Shown: positions 27,595 through 37,711 of the stretch, piece after piece
How the letters are laid out: every line of letters begins with the position of its first letter
How positions within the stretch are numbered: position 1 is the first letter of the stretch
Position numbers and translations under genes: made by a program
Notes under the pieces: model-generated
Databases searched by the model: none
What the model was told of the DNA's origin: nothing
The model's input: only the letters and a program-made list of their open reading frames with translations
Source: an uncultured Flavobacteriaceae bacterium
GTDB lineage: Bacteria > Bacteroidota > Bacteroidia > Flavobacteriales > Flavobacteriaceae
NCBI GenBank assembly: GCA_947500575.1
Contig: CANMSI010000003.1
Span: 248,001-312,000, forward strand
DNA length: 64,000 nucleotides
Reading direction: 5' to 3'

Positions 27595-28758
27595 ATGGCA
27601 GCAGAAATAAGAAACCTTAAAGATTTAAAAAATACCGAGTACTCATTAAAAAAATTATTCCCAGAGGCAGAAGACTTTTTGCCTTTATTAGGAACAGATT
27701 ATGTAGAGCTTTATGTGGGCAATGCAAAGCAATCTGCTCATTTTTATAAAACTGCATTTGGTTTTCAATCTGAGGCCTACGCAGGTTTGGAAACAGGTTT
27801 AAAAGATAGAGTGTCGTATGTCTTAACTCAAGATAAAATCCGTTTGGTACTCACTACACCTTTGCAAAAGGGAGGGGATTTAAATAGGCATATTGATGAA
27901 CATGGAGATGGGGTTAAAGTAGTAGCACTTTGGGTTGATGATGCTACCAAAGCATTTGAAGAAACTACCAAACGAGGTGCAAAACCTTATATGAACCCTA
28001 CGAAAGAAGAAGATGAGAATGGTTATGTTGTGCGTTCCGGTATATATACCTATGGCGAAACCGTGCATATCTTTGTAGAACGTAAAAATTATGAAGGAGT
28101 GTTTCTGCCTGGCTATGTAAAGTGGGAATCGCATTATAATCCGGAGCCAGTAGGTTTAAAATTCATAGATCATATGGTGGGTAATGTTGGTTGGAATGAA
28201 ATGAGGACTTGGTGTAAGTTTTACGGTGAAGTAATGGGGTTTGCTCAAATTGTATCTTTTGTAGATGATGATATCGCTACAGAATTTACTGCTTTAATGA
28301 GCAAGGTAATGAGTAATGGAAATGGACGAGCTAAATTTCCAATAAACGAGCCTGCGGAGGGTAAAAAGAAGTCGCAAATAGAAGAGTATTTAGATTTCTA
28401 TAATGGCCCTGGGGTGCAACACATGGCATTGGCTACGGACGATATTGTTGCAACAGTAAGTGCCATGAGAAATAGAGGGGTCGAATTTCTATATGTACCA
28501 GAAGCGTATTATGACGATCTTATAGAACGTGTTGGCGAAATAGATGAAGATGTAGAATTGCTAAAAGAACACGGAATTTTAATAGATAGGGATGAGGAAG
28601 GGTATTTATTACAGATTTTCACAAAGACTATTGTAGACCGTCCTACTTTGTTTATAGAGATCATACAGCGTAAAGGAGCGCAGTCTTTTGGAGTTGGAAA
28701 CTTCAAGGCATTATTTGAGGCTATTGAAAGAGAACAAGCGGCTAGAGGTACGCTGTAA
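27595..28758 (+). CDS. hppD: 4-hydroxyphenylpyruvate dioxygenase
   Basis: A 387-residue two-domain vicinal-oxygen-chelate enzyme. Iron ligands are visible as His in FIDHMVGNVG, His in GPGVQHMALATDDI and Glu in TLFIEIIQRKG. The C-terminal GVGNFKALFEAIEREQ is the usual HPPD end. It converts 4-hydroxyphenylpyruvate to homogentisate in tyrosine breakdown. A homogentisate dioxygenase gene, often next to it, is not in this window. The tryptophan dioxygenase-like gene lies 1.1 kb downstream. A 177-bp leader region without a recognised promoter precedes it. Confidence 0.95.
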   Translation: MAAEIRNLKDLKNTEYSLKKLFPEAEDFLPLLGTDYVELYVGNAKQSAHFYKTAFGFQSEAYAGLETGLKDRVSYVLTQDKIRLVLTTPLQKGGDLNRHIDEHGDGVKVVALWVDDATKAFEETTKRGAKPYMNPTKEEDENGYVVRSGIYTYGETVHIFVERKNYEGVFLPGYVKWESHYNPEPVGLKFIDHMVGNVGWNEMRTWCKFYGEVMGFAQIVSFVDDDIATEFTALMSKVMSNGNGRAKFPINEPAEGKKKSQIEEYLDFYNGPGVQHMALATDDIVATVSAMRNRGVEFLYVPEAYYDDLIERVGEIDEDVELLKEHGILIDRDEEGYLLQIFTKTIVDRPTLFIEIIQRKGAQSFGVGNFKALFEAIEREQAARGTL

Positions 28759-28836
28759 CCCCTTATTTTCTTAAGATTCTGCCAATTTTCTATTCCCTTT
28801 CATAAATTAGTGTTAAGAGCATAGTTAAAGTACGTT

Positions 28837-28982
28837 AAAACCAATAATCAACTCAAAATCATGGCTTAAATTTGAATTATATAAGGGGTGGTTCCCTTAT
28901 TACTTTAAGTATTGGTTTTTCATAATTTAAAGTTTGGTTGGTTATTTAGGAAAGCCCAGTTGCAAAACTGGGCTTTTTTTTT
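28837..28982 (+). ncRNA. Candidate structured RNA between hppD and the DUF3108 gene
   Basis: Three nested inverted repeats are visible: AAAACCAATA (28837-28846) with TATTGGTTTT (28910-28919), CTTAAA (28865-28870) with TTTAAG (28904-28909), and ATAAGGG (28881-28887) with CCCTTAT (28894-28900). The terminator at 28951-28982 follows. TAAATTTG at 28867-28874 also fits a -7 box, which would give a transcript of about 100 nt starting near 28881 instead. The remaining bases of the 313-bp gap 28759-29071 show nothing else. It could be a small RNA or a structured 3' UTR of hppD. Confidence 0.35.
28951..28982 (+). terminator. Terminator with GCAA tetraloop
   Basis: An 11-bp stem (AAAGCCCAGTT 28951-28961 with 28966-28976) around a GCAA loop, followed by a long T run. 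It is 190 bp after the hppD stop. Confidence 0.85.
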
Positions 28983-29071
28983 ACAATACTTTGGAATAAA
29001 ATTTGTTTAAGTTACTATAAACAGTATTAAGTTATCAACCCTTTTAGTAATTTTACCATAATAGTGATCGT

Positions 29072-29851
29072 ATGAAAAAGCTTTACATTTTACTTTTTAT
29101 ACTTAGTAGCTTCGCTTTACAGGCACAACATAAAAAAACTGCATTTAAGTCTGGAGAATGGTTGAAATTTCGCATTCACTATGGTTTTATAAATGCCAGT
29201 TTTGCTACGCTTCAATTGAAAAATCAAAAGATCGATGGTGTTCCCGTGTATCATGTGGTAGGAAAAGGAAGAACTACAGGTTTGGCAAGAGCCTTCTATA
29301 AAGTAGATGATCGGTACGAGAGTTATTTTGAGAAGCAAACAGGAAAACCTAGAAAGTTTGTTAGAAAAATCAATGAGGGAGGATATAAGAAAGATGTTGA
29401 GATCAAGTTCGATTATCAAAAGCGAAATGCAGAGTTAAATGATAAAAAGAACAAGAAAAAATTTAATTTTACCATCCAAGATGATATTCAAGATTTATTG
29501 TCTGCCTTTTATCATATTAGAAATAATTACAATACAAGTGAATTGGTCGTAGGCGAATCAATAAAATTGAATATGTTGTATGATGACGATGGCATCTTTA
29601 AGTTTAAATTAAAGTATTTAGGCAAGGAAGTATTGAAAACAAAATACGGTAAGGTAGAATGTCTAAAATTTAGACCTTACGTGCAATCTGGGAGAGTTTT
29701 TAAAGAAAAGGAAAGTCTTTCATTATGGGTTTCAAATGACCTTAATAAAATACCAATTCGCATAAAAGCCAACTTAGCAGTTGGCTCAATCAAAGCCGAT
29801 TTAGATGGCTATAATGGTCTAAAAAATCAGTTTAAAATTATAATGGATTAA
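29072..29851 (+). CDS. Exported DUF3108 domain protein
   Basis: A 259-residue protein with a signal peptide (MKKLYILLFILSSFALQAQ). The mature part begins with the DUF3108 motif FKSGEWLKFRIHYGFINASFATLQL. It continues with GKGRTTGLARAFYKVDDRYESYF and the late LSLWVSNDLNKIPIRI, all typical of this domain. DUF3108 proteins are periplasmic or outer-membrane beta-rich proteins of unknown function, possibly lipid-binding. It starts a cluster with the TDO-like, M23 and pgi genes (8, 5 and 1 bp gaps), so it is probably transcribed with them. Confidence 0.85.
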   Translation: MKKLYILLFILSSFALQAQHKKTAFKSGEWLKFRIHYGFINASFATLQLKNQKIDGVPVYHVVGKGRTTGLARAFYKVDDRYESYFEKQTGKPRKFVRKINEGGYKKDVEIKFDYQKRNAELNDKKNKKKFNFTIQDDIQDLLSAFYHIRNNYNTSELVVGESIKLNMLYDDDGIFKFKLKYLGKEVLKTKYGKVECLKFRPYVQSGRVFKEKESLSLWVSNDLNKIPIRIKANLAVGSIKADLDGYNGLKNQFKIIMD

Positions 29852-29859
29852 CACTACAT

Positions 29860-30825
29860 ATGAAGAATAAGGAACAATTAGATTCCCAGATCTCGAAGCT
29901 TGAAGAAAAATTTAAAGACTCGGGTCAGGATATGAGTTCCTACCTAGATGGCCTTCTATACCAAAGATACCTTACTTACTGGGATTATATTCATTTAGAT
30001 ACCTTACTAAGTTTACAAGTTCCTAAAACGCATTTTCCTGATGAGGAAATTTTTATCATGTATCATCAGATTACAGAGCTTTATTTTAAGCTCATTTTGC
30101 ATGAACAAAAACAATTGGTAGACGATAAGTCCCAAGAAGTATCCTTTTTCATTGAGAAAACCAATAGAATAAACAGCTATTATACTGCACTAATTTCGTC
30201 TTTTAGTATTATGATTAAGGGAATGGAGCGGGAGCAATTTCTAAGATATCGGATGGCTTTATTGCCTGCTAGTGGATTTCAATCTGCGCAATATAGAATG
30301 ATAGAGGTATACGCTACTCCACTAGAGAATTTGGTGCATCATACCGAACGCGATCAATTTTCCTCAAAAGATGGAATCGAAACACTTTTTGAGAAAATTT
30401 ATTGGAAAAAAGGAGCTACCGATGCGGTTACTGGAGAAAAGACACTTACGCTAAAGCAATTTGAATATCGATATACACCAAGATTAATTCGAATATCCAA
30501 TCAAGTTAAGGAAAATACGATTTACGAGAAGTACCTGAAATTGCCAGAGGAACGTAGACATAATAAAGAGCTAATCAAAGCGTTAAAGACGTTAGACATC
30601 AATGCGAATGTTAATTGGCCGCTAATGCATATGGGTTCTGCCTATAGATATTTGGCCAAAGATAAGGCCCCAATAGATGCAACGGGAGGAACAAACTGGA
30701 AAGAGTATTTACCACCAAGTTTTCAAAAAGTTGTTTTTTTTCCGGGCTTATACACAAAACAAGAGTTAAATAATTGGGGAAAACAATGGGTAGACCATAT
30801 CTTTAACCCTGAGAAATCAAAATAA
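29860..30825 (+). CDS. Tryptophan 2,3-dioxygenase family protein
   Basis: A 321-residue, mostly helical, haem dioxygenase-like protein. LDTLLSLQVPKTHFPDEEIFIMYHQITELYFKL contains the conserved HQ-x2-EL-x-FKLILHE core, and YRMALLPASGFQSAQYRMIE is the substrate-site region. MGSAYRYL and a late PFFPGLY-like VVFFPGLY complete the fold. It would open tryptophan to N-formylkynurenine in the cytosol. Kynurenine pathway genes are not in view, so it is named at family level. It begins 8 bp after the DUF3108 gene. Confidence 0.9.
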   Translation: MKNKEQLDSQISKLEEKFKDSGQDMSSYLDGLLYQRYLTYWDYIHLDTLLSLQVPKTHFPDEEIFIMYHQITELYFKLILHEQKQLVDDKSQEVSFFIEKTNRINSYYTALISSFSIMIKGMEREQFLRYRMALLPASGFQSAQYRMIEVYATPLENLVHHTERDQFSSKDGIETLFEKIYWKKGATDAVTGEKTLTLKQFEYRYTPRLIRISNQVKENTIYEKYLKLPEERRHNKELIKALKTLDINANVNWPLMHMGSAYRYLAKDKAPIDATGGTNWKEYLPPSFQKVVFFPGLYTKQELNNWGKQWVDHIFNPEKSK

Positions 30826-30830
30826 TAGTA

Positions 30831-32099
30831 ATGCAAAAGTATTGGGGCATCCTAGTAGCAATAGTGCTACTAGCTTCTTGTAAAGAAGAAGAAACAACTA
30901 AAACGGAGGTGGCAACCATCGCTGCTATTGAAAAGCCGGTAACACTGGAGTATGGCTTTAATTTAGACAACTTCACCGTAGAGCAAGATACCGTTAGAAA
31001 CGGAGATAGTTTTGGAGAACTAATGCTTCAAAATAAGGTAGATTACCCAAAAATCGCAAAAGTTTCCGAACAGTTTAAAGATACTTTTGATGTTCGAAGA
31101 ATTATGGTAGGGAAACCCTATGTTATTCTTAAATCCAAAGATACCACAGCATCTGCCCAAGTTTTTATTTACGAAAATGATAGAATTAATTACACCGTGG
31201 TTGACTTTAGAGATACGGTGCTTGCTTATAAAGACAAAAAAGCAGTTAAATATGTAGAGCGAGAAGCTTCTGGTGTAATTACTTCTTCTTTGTCTGAAGC
31301 AATTTTGGATCAGGGAATTGATTATAATGTAACCAACAATTTATCGGAGGTATATGCGTGGACCGTCGATTTCTTTAGACTTCAAAAAGGAGACCGGTTT
31401 AAGGTGATTTATAAAGAGAAATATATCAACGATACCGTCTATGCTGGTGCAGGCCCTATTGAAGCGGCCTATTTTGAGCATAATGGCACGCCGTTTTATG
31501 CTTTTGGGTACGAGGCGGATTCCCTCACTATTATGAAGGACTATTACGATGAAAAAGCCAACAATCTCCGTAGAACTTTTCTAAGAGCCCCTGTAAAATT
31601 TAGTCGTATCTCTTCTAGATATAACCTAAAAAGAAGAATCCGCTATTACGGTTATAAGGTAAGACCTCACAAGGGTACAGATTACGCGGCTCCTATTGGA
31701 ACTCCTATTTTAGCAACTGCAAATGGTACCGTTTCGGAATCTACCAGAAGGGGAGGAAATGGAAAATATGTAAAGATTAGACATAATGGTACGTATAGTA
31801 CGCAGTACCTACACATGAAAAAGCAAAATGTAAAAAAAGGTGATTTTGTGCAACAGGGAGAAGTGATAGGCTGGATTGGAATGACCGGGAATACTGGTGG
31901 CCCACATGTATGTTATCGCTTTTGGAAAAATGGAAGGCAGGTAGATCCACTACGTGAAAAGCTGCCGGCTGCAGAACCACTTGCAGAAGTACTGAGACCA
32001 GACTATTTTAAGTTTGTAAACCCCTTAAAATTACAACTGGACTGTATTAACTACCCAGAACCACCCAAAGAAGAAGAATTGTTAACGCTTAACGAATAG
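30831..32099 (+). CDS. M23 family peptidoglycan metallopeptidase lipoprotein
   Basis: A 422-residue protein with a lipoprotein signal ending LLASC, then a long N-terminal region that wraps or inhibits the catalytic domain in related proteins. The LytM/M23 domain is at about 275-375. Zinc ligands are H280 and D284 in [14 protein letters not shown] and H359 in [10 protein letters not shown], with catalytic H328 in QYLHMKK. It likely cuts peptide cross-links in the cell wall. The active site is complete, unlike EnvC-type activators. Spacing of 5 bp to the TDO-like gene and 1 bp to pgi indicates one operon. Confidence 0.92.
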   Translation: MQKYWGILVAIVLLASCKEEETTKTEVATIAAIEKPVTLEYGFNLDNFTVEQDTVRNGDSFGELMLQNKVDYPKIAKVSEQFKDTFDVRRIMVGKPYVILKSKDTTASAQVFIYENDRINYTVVDFRDTVLAYKDKKAVKYVEREASGVITSSLSEAILDQGIDYNVTNNLSEVYAWTVDFFRLQKGDRFKVIYKEKYINDTVYAGAGPIEAAYFEHNGTPFYAFGYEADSLTIMKDYYDEKANNLRRTFLRAPVKFSRISSRYNLKRRIRYYGYKVRPHKGTDYAAPIGTPILATANGTVSESTRRGGNGKYVKIRHNGTYSTQYLHMKKQNVKKGDFVQQGEVIGWIGMTGNTGGPHVCYRFWKNGRQVDPLREKLPAAEPLAEVLRPDYFKFVNPLKLQLDCINYPEPPKEEELLTLNE

Positions 32100-32100
32100 C

Positions 32101-33744
32101 ATGTCATTAGAGAACACTGACCCAACTACTACCGAAGCCTGGAAAAAACTAACCTCACATTTTAAAGAAAATCAGAATACAACACTCAAAGAACTCTTTG
32201 CTTTAGATGCTAAGAGAGCGGAGAAATTCACCCTAAAGTGGGAGGATTTTTTGGTTGACTACTCAAAAAACAATATTACAGAAGAAACACTTTCACTGCT
32301 CACAGATTTGGCCAAAGAAGTATCTCTGGAAGAGGCTATACAGGCCTATTTTAAGGGAGATTTAATTAACCAAACAGAGGGGAGAGCAGTTTTACACACC
32401 GCTTTAAGAGCTACGAAAGATGATGTGACCTTGGTTGATAGGAAAAATGTGATTCCTGAAGTGTATGCGGTCAAGGAAAAAATAAAAAACTTTTCGCATT
32501 CAATTATCTCCGGAGCTAGCAAGGGGTATACAGGAAAATCATTTACAGATGTTGTAAATATTGGTATTGGAGGCTCAGATTTAGGCCCTGCAATGGTCAC
32601 CGAGGCGCTTAAGTATTATAAAAATCACCTCAATGTACATTTTGTTAGCAATGTAGATGGGGATCATGTATACGAAGTACTTCGAGAATTGAATCCGGAA
32701 ACAACTCTTTTCGTAGTAGTTTCTAAAACCTTCACCACCCAAGAAACGCTTAGCAACGCTACCACCATAAAAGAGTGGTTTTTGGAAGCAAAGGGCACTT
32801 CGCATGAAGATATCGCTAAGCATTTTGCGGCTGTTTCTACCAATACGGCTAAAGTTGCAAGTTTTGGTATTGCCAGTGAAAATGTATTCCCTATGTGGGA
32901 TTGGGTAGGAGGTAGATTCTCCTTGTGGAGTGCTGTAGGACTCTCTATCGCTTTAGCGGTAGGGTATGATCATTTTGACGCTTTGCTCACCGGAGCCAAC
33001 AAAATGGATGTGCATTTTAAAAATGAACCTTTAGAGAACAACATTCCAGTTGTTTTAGGACTCCTAAGCGTTTGGTATAATAATTTTTATGAGGCGGAAA
33101 CAGAAGCGATTATTCCTTATACCCAATATTTAAGTAGGTTTTCTGCGTATTTACAACAGGGAATTATGGAAAGTAATGGGAAAAGTGTTGATAGAAATGG
33201 TAAAAGGGTGTCATATCAGACAGGGACTATTATTTGGGGAGAACCAGGAACCAATTCTCAACATGCCTTCTTTCAGTTAATTCATCAAGGAACCAAACGT
33301 ATTCCTGCAGATTTTATAGGCTATAAGAAATCGCTTTATGGAAATACAGATCACCATCATAAGTTAATGGCTAATTTCTTTGCACAAACCGAGGCTTTAA
33401 TGAACGGAAAGACTTCTGATGAGGTAACTTCAGAATTAAAGGCAAAGAATCTTTCGGAATCTGAATTGGAAACACTTTTACCTTTTAAAGTTTTTGAAGG
33501 AAACAAGCCAACAAATACAATTCTCATAGATCAACTTACTCCGGAGAGTTTGGGATCTCTAATAGCACTATATGAGCATAAAATTTTTGTTCAAGGAGTG
33601 GTTTGGAACATCTTTAGTTACGATCAATGGGGCGTTGAACTTGGCAAACAATTGGCAAGTACCATCCTAAAGGATATTGAAAATTCAGAAATTGCTAAAC
33701 ATGATGCTTCAACATTACAACTTTTGCAAACTTTTAAGAGTTAA
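32101..33744 (+). CDS. pgi: Glucose-6-phosphate isomerase
   Basis: A 547-residue enzyme of the standard PGI family. The sugar-phosphate loop is [15 protein letters not shown], the family signature [10 protein letters not shown] follows, and the catalytic region is [23 protein letters not shown]. It interconverts glucose-6-phosphate and fructose-6-phosphate in the cytosol. The ATG is one base after the M23 gene stop. No terminator was seen after it before the promoter of the next TonB receptor. Confidence 0.96.
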   Translation: MSLENTDPTTTEAWKKLTSHFKENQNTTLKELFALDAKRAEKFTLKWEDFLVDYSKNNITEETLSLLTDLAKEVSLEEAIQAYFKGDLINQTEGRAVLHTALRATKDDVTLVDRKNVIPEVYAVKEKIKNFSHSIISGASKGYTGKSFTDVVNIGIGGSDLGPAMVTEALKYYKNHLNVHFVSNVDGDHVYEVLRELNPETTLFVVVSKTFTTQETLSNATTIKEWFLEAKGTSHEDIAKHFAAVSTNTAKVASFGIASENVFPMWDWVGGRFSLWSAVGLSIALAVGYDHFDALLTGANKMDVHFKNEPLENNIPVVLGLLSVWYNNFYEAETEAIIPYTQYLSRFSAYLQQGIMESNGKSVDRNGKRVSYQTGTIIWGEPGTNSQHAFFQLIHQGTKRIPADFIGYKKSLYGNTDHHHKLMANFFAQTEALMNGKTSDEVTSELKAKNLSESELETLLPFKVFEGNKPTNTILIDQLTPESLGSLIALYEHKIFVQGVVWNIFSYDQWGVELGKQLASTILKDIENSEIAKHDASTLQLLQTFKS

Positions 33745-33818
33745 TTCCTGAATTTATTACTTCTTAACAACATCTGATAACTTCTTCTTTTTCAGCTTAT
33801 TTTATGACAATTTTATGT

Positions 33819-33826
33819 TAAATTTG
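33819..33826 (+). promoter_or_regulatory. -7 box for the Oar-like receptor gene
   Basis: TAAATTTG matches TANNTTTG and would give a leader of about 85 nt ahead of the ATG at 33917. The 172-bp gap holds nothing else recognised. Confidence 0.45.
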
Positions 33827-33916
33827 CTCGGACTTATTTAACATTGTCTTAATGCGTAAGTGTTTTAAATAAAGCACTTTTGCAAAACTGATTAAAAACT
33901 AATAAACACTGAAAAA

Positions 33917-36900
33917 ATGAGAAAAATGTATTTTGTAATTGCCGCTCTATTATTTACGGCCGTTACTTTTGCACAAGGAGTTACGACCTCTTCAATGGGA
34001 GGTTTAGTAACAGACAGCGCAGGCGAACCTTTGCTAGGAGCAAGTGTTGTAGCCGTACACGTTCCATCGGGTACTACTTATGGAGCTGCAGCCGATTTTG
34101 ACGGATTTTACCGTATCTCTAACATGAGAACTGGTGGGCCGTACAAGATTACTATTTCCTATGTTGGATTTAATGATTTTGTTAGAGAGAATGTATACCT
34201 TAATCTAGGACAGACTACTAGAATAAGTACACAAATGGCCGAGTCTTCTACTGCTTTAGATGAAGTAGTGGTAACCGGTGTTAGTGGGGGTGTATTTAGC
34301 TCTAACAAAACAGGTACGGAAACCAACGTATCTAGTAGAGATATTGCAACCTTGCCAGCGGCATCAAGATCTATTGCAGATTTTGTTCGTATTACGCCAC
34401 AAGCACAAATTACAGAAGGGAATGATGGATTTTCTATCTCTCTTGCAGGGCAGAATAACCGATACAATGCCATTTATATTGATGGTGCTGTAAATAATGA
34501 TGTATTTGGATTGGCAGGTTCTGGTACCAATGGAGGGCAAACAGGTGTAAATCCTTTCTCTGTGGATGCGATTGCCTCTTTCCAAGTAAATATTGCTCCT
34601 TTTGATGTAAGACAATCTGGTTTCTCTGGAGGTTCTATCAACGCAATTACACGTTCTGGTTCTAATAAATTTGAAGGTTCTGCTTACGGATTTGTCCGTA
34701 ACCAAAGCTTGGTTGGGAAAACTCCACCAGATTTAGTAGGTGATGGAGAAGAAAGAGAAAAGGTAGCTGATTTTACAGCGCTTACCTATGGAGTTCGTAT
34801 TGGAGGTCCAATTGTTGAGGATAAATTGTTCTTCTTCCTTAACTATGAAAGACAAGATGATGAAACACCACAACCTTTTAACTTTAGTAACTATACAGGA
34901 AGATCTTCGCAGGCAGATATAGATGGTTTAAGTAACTTTTTACAGACCAATTTTGGATACAATCCTGGGATTTTTGATAACAACACAAGAACCTTAGAAA
35001 GTGATAAGTTAACGGCTAAGATTGACTGGAACATTAGCGAAAATCATAGATTGTCTTTAAGACATAGTTATGTTAGTGGAGATAATTTGGAAGCCAGAAA
35101 CTCAGGGAACTTTAATATTGGCTTTATCAACGGTTCTGAATCATTTGTAACTACTACCAACTCTACAGCCTTGGAATTAAGCTCTAGTTTCGGTAGCAAA
35201 TATGCGAATAACTTAATCCTTACATATACCTCTGTAAGAGATGATAGAGACCCATTAGGATCTCCATTCCCAACTGTAGATATCCAAGATGGTGGAGGTA
35301 CCATTTCTTTTGGTGCAGAGCCATTTTCAACGGCTAACTTATTAAATACAGATGTATTTACTATCACAAATAATTTTGAAATTTACGCGGGTAGACATAC
35401 TGTTACCTTAGGTACCAACTTAGAATGGGCAACGATTAAGAATTTGTTCTTTGCATTTAACTTTGGAGATTACACTTTTGAAGATCAGTTTGATGATATG
35501 GGGAACCTTACTTCTTCTGGTTTAAACCAATTCTTAACAGGACAAGATGCAGACGTATACCAACATGGCTATTCTTTATTAGGAAATGGAACAGTTGGTG
35601 ACGAATCTGCTGGTTCTGCAGATTTTAAAACCTTCCAAGCTGGTTTCTATGTGCAAGATGATATTCAAATCACAGACAACTTTAAAGCAACCATAGGAGC
35701 ACGTATCGATATTCCTTTCTGGGAAGATGGTACCGTAAATGACGATTTCAATACACGTACTATTGGCTTATTGGAAGCACAAGGAAAAGATTTACAAGGA
35801 GCACGTGTAGGTCAGAGTATTAGAGCTACTCCACACTTTGCACCACGTTTAGGATTTAACTGGGATGTAAATGGAGATAGAACTACGCAGATCCGTGGAG
35901 GTTTAGGAATCTTTACTTCTAGATTGCCATTGGTATGGCCTGGAGGAACGTACAACAATAATGGTGTTACGGGTGGTTTCAACTTTGAGTTTGGACAGCC
36001 TTTCGTAGCAGATGTAAACAACCAGTTCGAAGATCCTGCTCCTGGTAGCGGTGGTGTTGGTGGTAACATTGATTTAATTGCCGAAGATTTTAAATTACCT
36101 CAGGTAATAAAGTACAATGTGGCTATAGATCAACGTTTGCCTTTCTGGAACTTAATTGCTTCTGCAGATTTCTTATATACAGATGTAATTACAGATATCT
36201 ATTATGAGAACTTAAACTTAGGACGCCCTGTTGGAAATTATGTAGGTGCAGATAACAGACCTTTCTATGATAGAAGAGCAGAGATAGATGATACCTATGG
36301 TAGAATTATCTTAGCTTCTAACACAGGTGGTGGAGATGCAACCAATGTAACCTTTAGTCTTAGAAAACCAATTGAAAATGGTTTCCAAGGTCAGGTTTCT
36401 TATACTTGGGGAGAATCTAACAAGATTTTTGATGGTACTTCTTCTCAGAACAGTTCTCAGTGGAGAAACATCCAAACGGTAAATGGAAAGAACTCTCGTT
36501 TGCCAGTAACTCGTTCTGATTTTGCCTTAGGAAGCAGAATTTCTGCTAATATGTCTTATGAGTTGTCTTGGAGCGATAATGTTAAAACTACTTTTGGATT
36601 GTTCTATGAAGGATCTCAAGATGGCCCATACAGTTTCACCTACCGTGAAGGACGTGATTTATTGAACGATGATTCTAGAGATAACGCCTTAATCTACATC
36701 CCTGCAGATGCAAGTGAAATTGTATTGTCTGGCGATGCAGATGAGCAAGCAGCACAATGGCAACGACTAGAGACTTTCATTAACAGCATAGACTACCTTA
36801 AAGAAAATAGAGGTCAGTATGCAGAACGTAATGCAGTAAGAGGACCATGGAATCATATTGTTGATTTAAAAATTCTACAAGATTTCTCATTCAACGTAGG

Positions 36901-37159
36901 AGATAGCAAACATACATTCCAAATCTCTGCAGATATCTTCAACTTTACGAACTTGATTAATAAGGATTGGGGTCAGCGTAAGTTTATTGCAAATAACGTT
37001 AGTCCTTTGCAAACGGTTTCTACAGGAGCTACTCCGGTATTTAGTATCAATGATGGGGTGGTAAACCCTGATGGAACACCAAACATTGAACAACTGGACG
37101 ATTTTGGATTACAATCTTCTAGATGGCAAGCGCAATTAGGTTTGCGTTACATCTTCTAA
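33917..37159 (+). CDS. Oar-like TonB-dependent outer-membrane protein
   Basis: A 1080-residue protein with signal peptide (ending VTFAQ at about 19), a carboxypeptidase regulatory-like domain (about 22-115, LVTDSAGEPLLGASVVAVHVPSG), a plug with LDEVVVTG and SGGSINAITRSGSNKFEG, and a large barrel ending LGLRYIF. The plug and barrel look like the Oar/OmpA-related TonB-dependent proteins of Bacteroidota and myxobacteria, which are often abundant outer-membrane proteins. The ligand is unknown. No SusD-type partner is adjacent, so it is not a SusCD pair. It stands alone between its own promoter and terminator. Confidence 0.9.
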   Translation: MRKMYFVIAALLFTAVTFAQGVTTSSMGGLVTDSAGEPLLGASVVAVHVPSGTTYGAAADFDGFYRISNMRTGGPYKITISYVGFNDFVRENVYLNLGQTTRISTQMAESSTALDEVVVTGVSGGVFSSNKTGTETNVSSRDIATLPAASRSIADFVRITPQAQITEGNDGFSISLAGQNNRYNAIYIDGAVNNDVFGLAGSGTNGGQTGVNPFSVDAIASFQVNIAPFDVRQSGFSGGSINAITRSGSNKFEGSAYGFVRNQSLVGKTPPDLVGDGEEREKVADFTALTYGVRIGGPIVEDKLFFFLNYERQDDETPQPFNFSNYTGRSSQADIDGLSNFLQTNFGYNPGIFDNNTRTLESDKLTAKIDWNISENHRLSLRHSYVSGDNLEARNSGNFNIGFINGSESFVTTTNSTALELSSSFGSKYANNLILTYTSVRDDRDPLGSPFPTVDIQDGGGTISFGAEPFSTANLLNTDVFTITNNFEIYAGRHTVTLGTNLEWATIKNLFFAFNFGDYTFEDQFDDMGNLTSSGLNQFLTGQDADVYQHGYSLLGNGTVGDESAGSADFKTFQAGFYVQDDIQITDNFKATIGARIDIPFWEDGTVNDDFNTRTIGLLEAQGKDLQGARVGQSIRATPHFAPRLGFNWDVNGDRTTQIRGGLGIFTSRLPLVWPGGTYNNNGVTGGFNFEFGQPFVADVNNQFEDPAPGSGGVGGNIDLIAEDFKLPQVIKYNVAIDQRLPFWNLIASADFLYTDVITDIYYENLNLGRPVGNYVGADNRPFYDRRAEIDDTYGRIILASNTGGGDATNVTFSLRKPIENGFQGQVSYTWGESNKIFDGTSSQNSSQWRNIQTVNGKNSRLPVTRSDFALGSRISANMSYELSWSDNVKTTFGLFYEGSQDGPYSFTYREGRDLLNDDSRDNALIYIPADASEIVLSGDADEQAAQWQRLETFINSIDYLKENRGQYAERNAVRGPWNHIVDLKILQDFSFNVGDSKHTFQISADIFNFTNLINKDWGQRKFIANNVSPLQTVSTGATPVFSINDGVVNPDGTPNIEQLDDFGLQSSRWQAQLGLRYIF

Positions 37160-37180
37160 GAAGATCTAATGAATACGAGA

Positions 37181-37211
37181 AAAACCCTTCTGGAAACAGA
37201 AGGGTTTTTTT
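37181..37211 (+). terminator. Terminator with GAAA tetraloop
   Basis: AAAACCCTTCTG (37181-37192), GAAA loop, CAGAAGGGTTTT (37197-37208) and a T run. It ends the Oar-like gene. Confidence 0.88.
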
Positions 37212-37257
37212 ATGCCCAAAAATCACTATTTTTAAGCAACTAATAACAACAATCATC

Positions 37258-37695
37258 ATGTACGAAACTATTCAAACACTTCACTCCTATTTAGCGTATA
37301 TAGCGCTTTTAATGTTGTTTCTGGCAACAGCCAATGCTATTATGGGGCTTGTGGGTAATAAAATGTTTACCATGGGTAAGGATTTGCGTCTAAGCCTTTT
37401 TGCACTCATATTAATTCATATTCAACTTCTAGTAGGGCTTATTCTCTTTTTTGTCTCTCCTAATGGATTGGATGCAATACAAGCATTAGGAATGGGAGGT
37501 TTAAGCTCAGAGGCTCGTTTATTAGCTTTGGAACATCCTCTTATCAATATTATTGCGGTAGTGCTCATTACCATCGGTTGGTCTCGTCATAAGAAGTTTA
37601 TGGAAGGCAATAAAAAGTTTAAAAGCATTGCTATTTTTTATGGACTAGGGCTCGTATTTATTTTAAGCCGTATTCCTTGGAGTCAGTGGTTTTAA
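37258..37695 (+). CDS. Four-helix cytochrome b-like inner-membrane protein
   Basis: A 145-residue protein with four hydrophobic helices (about 9-32, 45-66, 93-109, 122-140). The ATG at 37258 is chosen because a longer frame would begin inside the previous gene and terminator. Histidines lie in or at three helices: H9, H54 in LILIHIQLLVG and H93 in LEHPLINII. This layout resembles small b-type cytochromes, so haem binding is possible, but it is an inference. I recall related proteins in flavobacteria carrying conflicting names. It is followed 16 bp later by the DUF1080 gene. Confidence 0.65.
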   Translation: MYETIQTLHSYLAYIALLMLFLATANAIMGLVGNKMFTMGKDLRLSLFALILIHIQLLVGLILFFVSPNGLDAIQALGMGGLSSEARLLALEHPLINIIAVVLITIGWSRHKKFMEGNKKFKSIAIFYGLGLVFILSRIPWSQWF

Positions 37696-37711
37696 TTATA
37701 AAAATAAGAAT

